Below are positions 30,792-35,427 of a stretch of 35,427 bases of DNA, one piece after another. This stretch comes from Pseudomonadota bacterium. Lineage in GTDB: Bacteria; Pseudomonadota; Alphaproteobacteria; Micropepsales; Micropepsaceae. The notes under the pieces were generated by a model, which saw only the letters and a program-made list of their open reading frames with translations, was not told the origin of the DNA and did not search any database. The stretch is taken from assembly GCA_021851325.1 (NCBI GenBank), contig JAJZDZ010000027.1:1-35427 (forward strand), given 5' to 3'. The position numbers were made by a program, and so were the translations under genes. Positions within the stretch are counted from its first letter, which is position 1, and the number at the start of each line of letters is the position of its first letter.

Positions 30792-31778
30792 ATGACAGCT
30801 GACTTCATCCCCTCTCTCAGCAAGGCGCTGGCCCGGGCCTGGCCGGATTTTGGCCAGATCACGGATGCGGTGCGCCTGTCGGGCGGCGCCAGCCAGGAGA
30901 CCTGGGCGATTGATGCCGAGGTCGCCGGCACGGCCGAGCGTCTGATCCTGCGCCGCGCACCCGGCGGGCATTCCTCGCCGACCGCAGTACCGCTTGCGAC
31001 CGAGGCCGTCGTGATTGAGACGGTACGAGAGGCCGGCGCCAAGGTGCCGCGTGTGCGTTATGTGCTCAAGGGGGAGGATGGTGCCGGTCAGGGTTATGTG
31101 ATGGACCGTCTTGAGGGTGAGACCATTGCCCGCAAGATTCTGCGCGAGGCCGAATTCGCCAGCATCCGTCCGCGTCTCGCCGCAGCTTGTGGCCAGGAGC
31201 TCGCGCGCATTCACAAGGTCAGGACGCAGTCCTTGTCCGCAGTGCTGACGACCGTGGATGGCCCGACCCAGCTGGCGCGCTATCGCGCCATCTATGACAG
31301 CTATGATCATCCTGATCCCGTCTTCGAGATGGCGTTTCGCTGGCTCGAACCCCGGCTGAAACCTCCGGCGCAGATCACCCTCGTCCATGGCGATTTCCGC
31401 CATGGCAATCTGCTGATTTCGCCCGAAGGGCTTGAGGCCGTCCTGGACTGGGAGCTCACCCATCTGGGCGATCCGCTGGAAGACCTCGGCTGGATCTGCA
31501 CCCGCTCCTGGCGCTTTGGCGTCACCGCCCGGCCGGTTGGCGGCTTTGGCGAACTTTCCGAGCTGCTGCGAGCCTATGCCGACCATGGCGGACGCGCCTT
31601 CACCATCGAGGACGTCAAACCCTGGATCGTCTATGGTTCGCTCAAATGGGGCGTCATGTGCATGACGATGTACCAGGGCTTCCGCAGCGATGGCTCGGTC
31701 GAGCGGGCGACGATCGGCCGGCGGGCCTCTGAAACCCAATGGGATCTCGTACGCATGATCCTCAACGGAGAGCTCTGA
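30792..31778 (+). CDS. APH-like phosphotransferase family protein (ACAD10/YcbJ type)
   Basis: 328 residues with a protein-kinase-like fold. An N-terminal lobe with LSGGASQETWAIDA (about 30-43, glycine loop) and ILRRAPGG leads to the Brenner motif VHGDFRHGNLL (about 198-208; Asp base and Asn metal ligand) and the DFG-equivalent VLDWELTHLGDPLEDLGW (around 217-234). This family, often encoded with acyl-CoA dehydrogenases, is thought to phosphorylate hydroxy-acyl or other small metabolites; aminoglycoside resistance is unlikely. The stop is followed after 2 bases by the ATG of the DUF6285 gene, the usual partner. Confidence 0.88.
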   Translation: MTADFIPSLSKALARAWPDFGQITDAVRLSGGASQETWAIDAEVAGTAERLILRRAPGGHSSPTAVPLATEAVVIETVREAGAKVPRVRYVLKGEDGAGQGYVMDRLEGETIARKILREAEFASIRPRLAAACGQELARIHKVRTQSLSAVLTTVDGPTQLARYRAIYDSYDHPDPVFEMAFRWLEPRLKPPAQITLVHGDFRHGNLLISPEGLEAVLDWELTHLGDPLEDLGWICTRSWRFGVTARPVGGFGELSELLRAYADHGGRAFTIEDVKPWIVYGSLKWGVMCMTMYQGFRSDGSVERATIGRRASETQWDLVRMILNGEL

Positions 31779-31780
31779 TC

Positions 31781-32149
31781 ATGATGGACCAGCCTTCGAT
31801 TGTGGAACTGGTAGAGGCGGTACGCAATTTCCTCGAAGAGCGCGCCCTGCCCGAGCTCAAGGGGCACACGAAGTTTCATGCCCGCGTCGCGGCCAATGCG
31901 CTGGGCATCGTTGCCCGCGAACTGACGGAAGGGCCAGCAGCCTTTGCGCGCGAGGCAGCCAGGCTGCGCGCGCTGACCCTTGGCGACGGCACGGCGGCCG
32001 AACTCAACCGGCTGCTGTGCGGCATGATCCGCGACGGACGCATCGCCCTCGATGATCCCCGTCTTGTGGCCCATCTCGAAGCCACGGCGCGCGACAAGAT
32101 CGCCATCGACCAGCCGGGCTATGCCGAGCCCAGGACGGCGCAACCCTGA
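31781..32149 (+). CDS. DUF6285-type conserved protein, partner of the phosphotransferase
   Basis: 122-residue, mainly helical, cytosolic protein. PSIVELVEAVRNFLEERALPEL (4-25), then FHARVAANALGIVARELTEGP, LNRLLCGMIRDGRI and a C-terminal LVAHLEATARDKIAIDQPGY match a small family commonly encoded directly after APH-like phosphotransferases; I recall the name DUF6285. Start at 31781 (ATGATG) follows GGAG at about 10 bases and leaves 2 bases after the phosphotransferase stop; a further upstream ATG at 31739 would overlap that gene by 40 bases and is not supported. Role unknown, presumably regulating or assisting the kinase. Confidence 0.75.
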   Translation: MMDQPSIVELVEAVRNFLEERALPELKGHTKFHARVAANALGIVARELTEGPAAFAREAARLRALTLGDGTAAELNRLLCGMIRDGRIALDDPRLVAHLEATARDKIAIDQPGYAEPRTAQP

Positions 32150-32309
32150 AGTGACAGACGTGAGAGGACGGCAAAAGACATCGCGGCACTGGCCCAAGGT
32201 GGCGGTGTCGCTGTTTCCACGCCAGCGGCGCAGGCAATCATGACGCTTTGATTGCCTTTATATGGCCTGGCTTGCTAGGTGAACGGGCGTCCACTGAAGG
32301 AGACACCCC

Positions 32310-33419
32310 ATGAAAACCCGCGCCGCAGTTGCCTTTGAGGCCGGCAAGCCGCTTGAGCTCGAGATGGTTGATCTTGAGGGACCCAAGGCGGGCGAGGTGC
32401 TGGTGGAAATCATGGCGACCGGCATCTGCCACACCGATGAGTTCACCCGCAGTGGCGCCGATCCCGAGGGCGCCTTTCCGGCCATCCTGGGGCATGAGGG
32501 GGCAGGTATCGTGCGGGAGGTGGGCGCAGGCGTCACCAGCGTGAAGCCCGGTGATCATGTCATCCCGCTCTACACGCCGGAATGTCGTCAGTGCAAAAGC
32601 TGCACCAGCCACAAGACCAATCTGTGCACGGCCATACGTGCCACCCAGGGCAAGGGCCTGATGCCCGATGGCACCTCGCGCTTTTCCTTCAAGGGCAAGC
32701 CCATCCTGCACTATATGGGCTGCTCTACGTTCTCGAACTTCACGGTGATGCCGGAAATCGCGCTGGCGAAGATCCGCAGCGATGCCCCCTTCGACAAGGT
32801 CTGCTACATCGGCTGCGGCGTCACCACCGGCATCGGAGCGGTGCTCTTTACGGCCAAGGTCGAAGCCGGCGCCAATGTCGTGGTGTTCGGGCTGGGTGGA
32901 ATCGGGCTCAATGTGATTCAGGGCGCCCGCATGGTCGGCGCCGACAAGATCATCGGCGTCGACCTCAATCCCGGCCGCGTTGCCATCGCGCGCCGCTTCG
33001 GGATGACGCATTTTGTCAATCCCAAAACGATCAAGGGGGATCTCGTCGCCCACCTGATCGAACTGACCGATGGCGGGGCTGACTATTCCTTCGAATGCAT
33101 CGGCAACGTGACAACCATGCGCCAGGCGCTCGAATGCTGTCACCGTGGCTGGGGCCAGAGCATCATCATCGGTGTGGCCGGTGCTGGTCAGGAAATTTCA
33201 ACGCGGCCGTTCCAGCTGGTGACCGGCCGGGTATGGAAAGGGTCAGCCTTTGGCGGCGCGCGCGGACGCAGCGATGTGCCGCGCATTGTCGACTGGTACA
33301 TGAACGGCAGGATCGCCATTGATCCGCTGATCACCCATACGATGCCGCTTGAGGATATCAATGCGGGCTTCGAGCTGATGCATCGGGGCGAAAGTATTCG
33401 CAGCGTTGTAATCTATTAG
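32310..33419 (+). CDS. frmA: S-(hydroxymethyl)glutathione dehydrogenase / class III alcohol dehydrogenase
   Basis: 369-residue Zn/NAD medium-chain dehydrogenase, central to glutathione-dependent formaldehyde oxidation and also reducing S-nitrosoglutathione. Catalytic zinc ligands Cys40 (ATGICHTDE) and His62-Glu63 (LGHEGAG), with the third Cys in [12 protein letters not shown]. Structural zinc cysteines 92, 95, 98 and 106 (ECRQCKSC...LC). The Rossmann motif [15 protein letters not shown], the class-[18 protein letters not shown] region and [18 protein letters not shown] support class III. Strong ribosome site AAGGAGA precedes the ATG. The usual partners fghA and frmR are not in view. Confidence 0.9.
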   Translation: MKTRAAVAFEAGKPLELEMVDLEGPKAGEVLVEIMATGICHTDEFTRSGADPEGAFPAILGHEGAGIVREVGAGVTSVKPGDHVIPLYTPECRQCKSCTSHKTNLCTAIRATQGKGLMPDGTSRFSFKGKPILHYMGCSTFSNFTVMPEIALAKIRSDAPFDKVCYIGCGVTTGIGAVLFTAKVEAGANVVVFGLGGIGLNVIQGARMVGADKIIGVDLNPGRVAIARRFGMTHFVNPKTIKGDLVAHLIELTDGGADYSFECIGNVTTMRQALECCHRGWGQSIIIGVAGAGQEISTRPFQLVTGRVWKGSAFGGARGRSDVPRIVDWYMNGRIAIDPLITHTMPLEDINAGFELMHRGESIRSVVIY

Positions 33420-33615
33420 ACAGAAATGCAGCGCCCGCCAGCGGCGGAACGGATTGTGGCAAGCTTACATTTGCGCAACCCCCCGCCTTGCTGTGGCATT
33501 GCTGTGGCAGCGTGGATAGATTGTCGGCCCCGACGCGCCGGGCCTGTGCCCTCCGGGAACCACACGGCCTGTCCGTCGGTTAGCTCCTTGAAACCGGAAA
33601 GCCCCCTGTTTTGCG

Positions 33616-33936
33616 ATGTTCTCGTCCTCGTCCCTGACCACCGCCGACCGCAGCGCCCTCTCCACCGCCGCGATCCTCGCCTTCTGTGTCCTTGCGCTCG
33701 ATCTCATCGCCGTGATCGGCGTCGGCAGTCTCACCTATGTCGACTTTGACCTCATGATGCTCGAATGGTCGGCCGGCACCGTCGCGGTGGGCATGCTGGC
33801 GGTGTGGATTCTGGTCACCGTCTTCAGCGCCATCGGCAGCCTCGCTGGTGCGGGGTCTGCCAGGCCGGAGCGCCGTCCGCCGCCGGCGCGCAAGATGGCG
33901 CCACGCCTGGAGCGTACCGAGCCGACCTGGCGCTAG
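33616..33936 (+). CDS. Small two-helix membrane protein, hypothetical
   Basis: 106 residues with two hydrophobic helices (about 17-40: AAILAFCVLALDLIAVIGV; about 53-77: AGTVAVGMLAVWILVTVF) linked by an acidic loop YVDFDLMMLEW, and a basic, proline-rich tail (ARPERRPPPARKMAPRLER). Both termini would be cytosolic by the positive-inside rule. No catalytic motif and no family recognised. The ATG has only a weak ribosome site, about 196 bases after frmA. A hairpin follows the stop. Confidence 0.6.
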   Translation: MFSSSSLTTADRSALSTAAILAFCVLALDLIAVIGVGSLTYVDFDLMMLEWSAGTVAVGMLAVWILVTVFSAIGSLAGAGSARPERRPPPARKMAPRLERTEPTWR

Positions 33937-33944
33937 GAATGGTG

Positions 33945-33968
33945 GGTGCGGCCGGGGCCGGCCGCACC
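33945..33968. terminator. Hairpin between convergent genes
   Basis: GGTGCGGCC (33945-33953) and GGCCGCACC (33960-33968) form a perfect 9-bp stem with loop GGGGCC, 8 bases after the small membrane protein stop and 8 bases before the convergent thiolase stop. No U-run on either strand; probably a shared bidirectional 3' end. Confidence 0.55.
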
Positions 33969-33976
33969 TCCCCGCA

Positions 33977-35179
33977 TCAGGCGCCAAGGGCGCCGATGAT
34001 CGCTACCGAACAGACATTCATCATCGGTGCGCCGCCAAGATTATGGGTAAGCCCGATCTTGGGATCCTTGAGCTGGCGTTCGGCGGCACGGCCCTGCAGC
34101 TGCAGGTACATTTCGTAGAGCATGCGCAGACCGGAGGCGCCGATGGGATGGCCAAAGCATTTGAGCCCGCCATCGATCTGGCACGGCACCGACCCGTCCG
34201 CGTCATAGAAGCCGTCCATCACGTCCTTCCAGGCCTGACCTTCCCGGGAGATGAAGAGGTCTTCCATGGTCACAAGTTCAGTGATGGAGAAGCAGTCATG
34301 CACTTCCATCATTGAGACTTCTTCGCGTGGGTTCTTGATGCCGGCTTCATCATAGGCGCGCTTGGCGGCAATACGTGCGGTATGGAAATAGCTGCCATCC
34401 CAGGAATTGTGCTGGCTCTCAAGACCATTGGAAAGTGCCAGTTGCAGCGCCTTGACGGTGATCAGGTTCTTCTTGCCGAGTGCGCGGGCAATTTCCGGAG
34501 TGGTGACGATGGCGCAGGCGGCACCATCGGAGACACCGCAGCAGTCGAACAGCCCAAGCGGTTCGGCAATCATGGGCGCATTGAGGCACATCTCTTCGCT
34601 GATCGCCTTGCGCAGATGGGCCTTGGGATTCCTCGTGCCGTTGTCATGGCTTTTGACCGAGACATGGGCGATGGCGCGCTTCAGCTCATCCTTGGAGACG
34701 CCGTGCTTGGCGCGATAGGCAGAAGCCAGCTGGGCAAAATTGCCTGGTGCCGACCCATTGGCGCTCCACAGCGGATTGAGGGTTCCCTGCTCGCGCTGCG
34801 GCAGGCCGCCATAGCCGGTGTCCTTAAGCTTTTCGACACCCAGTGCCAGGGCGATGTCACAGGCGCCGGCGGCCACCGCGTAGACCGCACCGCGGAAGGC
34901 TTCCGATCCGCTGGCGCAGAAATTCTCGACATGGGTTACCGGAATGTTGGGCAGGCGCAGCGCCACCGAAAGCGGTGTGCCACCTTTGCCCACATTGACT
35001 TCGTCCATGGCGGTGGAGAACCACGCAGCCTGGATCTGGCTGGTCTCCACGCCGGCGTCCTGCATGGCTTCCAGATAGGCTTCGACCATCAGCTCTTCCG
35101 CGCCGACATCCCAGCGCTCGCCGAATTTCGAACACCCCATGCCGATGATGGCGACCTTATCCTTGATTCCCGATGCCAT
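33977..35179 (-). CDS. Thiolase-family acyltransferase, SCP-x/lipid-transfer-type
   Basis: 400 residues. Of the type often annotated as acetyl-CoA acetyltransferase or lipid-transfer protein; it likely cleaves a 3-oxoacyl-CoA or is a non-decarboxylating relative. Nucleophile Cys88 in VENFCASGSEAF, EVHDCFSITEL (a His-Asp-Cys segment), the GHPIGASG catalytic His and C-terminal HNLGGAP are visible. This is distinct from FadA-type thiolases. ATG at 35179 follows GGAGGAACGC, a strong site. It follows a gene whose C-terminus resembles amidohydrolases, suggesting a catabolic cluster with the acyl-CoA dehydrogenase elsewhere in the window. Substrate cannot be inferred. Confidence 0.88.
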   Translation of the reverse strand: MASGIKDKVAIIGMGCSKFGERWDVGAEELMVEAYLEAMQDAGVETSQIQAAWFSTAMDEVNVGKGGTPLSVALRLPNIPVTHVENFCASGSEAFRGAVYAVAAGACDIALALGVEKLKDTGYGGLPQREQGTLNPLWSANGSAPGNFAQLASAYRAKHGVSKDELKRAIAHVSVKSHDNGTRNPKAHLRKAISEEMCLNAPMIAEPLGLFDCCGVSDGAACAIVTTPEIARALGKKNLITVKALQLALSNGLESQHNSWDGSYFHTARIAAKRAYDEAGIKNPREEVSMMEVHDCFSITELVTMEDLFISREGQAWKDVMDGFYDADGSVPCQIDGGLKCFGHPIGASGLRMLYEMYLQLQGRAAERQLKDPKIGLTHNLGGAPMMNVCSVAIIGALGA

Positions 35180-35259
35180 GAGCGTTCCTCCGCCTGTTCC
35201 AGAAATAGCGCAGGGCGCATTGTGGGCTGCTGCGCTGCCCCTTTCAAGCGGCCGTGGCG

Positions 35260-35427
35260 TCAGCCTTTGCTCTGCCGCTTGGGCCGGCGCAGATCGGCGG
35301 CAAGGCCGTGCCCCATCAGATCAACGAAATTGTTACAATAGAAGCCATCGATCCATTCCGCCGGGCAGTCCTGCAGCGTTTCCCCGAAGCGTTTCAGGGG
35401 ATTGCGGCCGCCTTCCACGTGCGGATA
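35260..35427 (-). CDS. C-terminal end of a probable amidohydrolase (partial)
   Basis: The minus-strand frame enters from the right edge and ends with TGA at 35260-35262, leaving 55 residues. YPHVEGGRNPLKRFGETLQD, then FYCNNFVDLMG, resembles the end of amidohydrolase-2 (PF04909) proteins, where a conserved Asp-Tyr-Pro-His segment precedes a helix and a final FY..NF....G. The aspartate would lie just past the edge. It is likely co-transcribed with the thiolase gene, 80 bases upstream of it. Confident as coding, moderate on family. Confidence 0.6.
   Translation of the reverse strand, partial: YPHVEGGRNPLKRFGETLQDCPAEWIDGFYCNNFVDLMGHGLAADLRRPKRQSKG

Noticed and set aside
30792..31778. Aminoglycoside resistance phosphotransferase
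   Set aside because: The fold is shared, but the sequence and the DUF6285 partner fit the metabolic ACAD10-like group.
1..35427. CRISPR array or long tandem repeats
   Set aside because: No regularly spaced repeat of 20 or more bases was seen anywhere; only short repeats of 7-14 bases are present.

Overview
The window looks like high-GC alphaproteobacterial chromosome. The main marker is the block recG <-> sdhE-mfd, a gene neighbourhood typical of Alphaproteobacteria, together with encoded tRNA 3' CCA and lipid/aromatic-type acyl-CoA metabolism genes. I cannot fix the genus from sequence alone. Most of the window (5.6-35.4 kb) is ordinary, densely packed core or semi-core chromosome; the first 4.4 kb is a degraded accessory patch that ends at a tRNA gene.

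Accessory patch (1-4.4 kb): a YncE-like beta-propeller gene overlaps by ATGA with the N-terminal stub of a second gene that has lost its remainder. Next comes a complete Xre/MbcA-type antitoxin plus RES-domain toxin pair with a recognisable promoter framed by two identical 11-bp repeats. After it lies a broken IS3-family element: orfA carries a stop at codon 23 and orfB has lost the second half of its catalytic domain. A tRNA-Arg(CCU) gene points its 3' end at this patch, with GTTACCC repeats just outside, so the tRNA is a plausible old integration site; no integrase is present. About 1.2 kb of apparently gene-free sequence follows.

Envelope/polysaccharide region (5.6-9.9 kb): a 1148-residue single protein joins a GH18-like domain, a NodB-type polysaccharide deacetylase and a membrane GT2 synthase. 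It is followed by a small secreted Ala/Gly/Ser-rich protein. The fusion places in one chain the activities that the pga system spreads over PgaB and PgaC.

Redox operon (15-9.9 kb, minus): a GltD/NfnB-like FAD/NAD(P) oxidoreductase with its own C-terminal two-[4Fe-4S] ferredoxin module, then the alpha and beta subunits of a KorAB-type 2-oxoacid:ferredoxin oxidoreductase. Together they could link oxidative decarboxylation of a 2-oxoacid to NAD(P)+.

Transport operon (18.8-15.4 kb, minus): BtuF/FecB-like binding protein, FecCD/BtuC-like permease, ATPase and a PPK2 polyphosphate kinase, tightly coupled. Divergent to it is a periplasmic double-DTG retropepsin-like protein with a PDZ domain, followed by a DmdC-type acyl-CoA dehydrogenase with a strong terminator, and a convergent GT39-type membrane glycosyltransferase.

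DNA repair and metabolism (24.5-35.4 kb): mfd and sdhE (minus) diverge from recG (plus). Downstream of recG are an APH-like phosphotransferase with its DUF6285 partner, a class III alcohol dehydrogenase (formaldehyde detoxification), a small membrane protein, and on the minus strand an SCP-x-type thiolase preceded by the C-terminal end of a probable amidohydrolase cut by the window edge.
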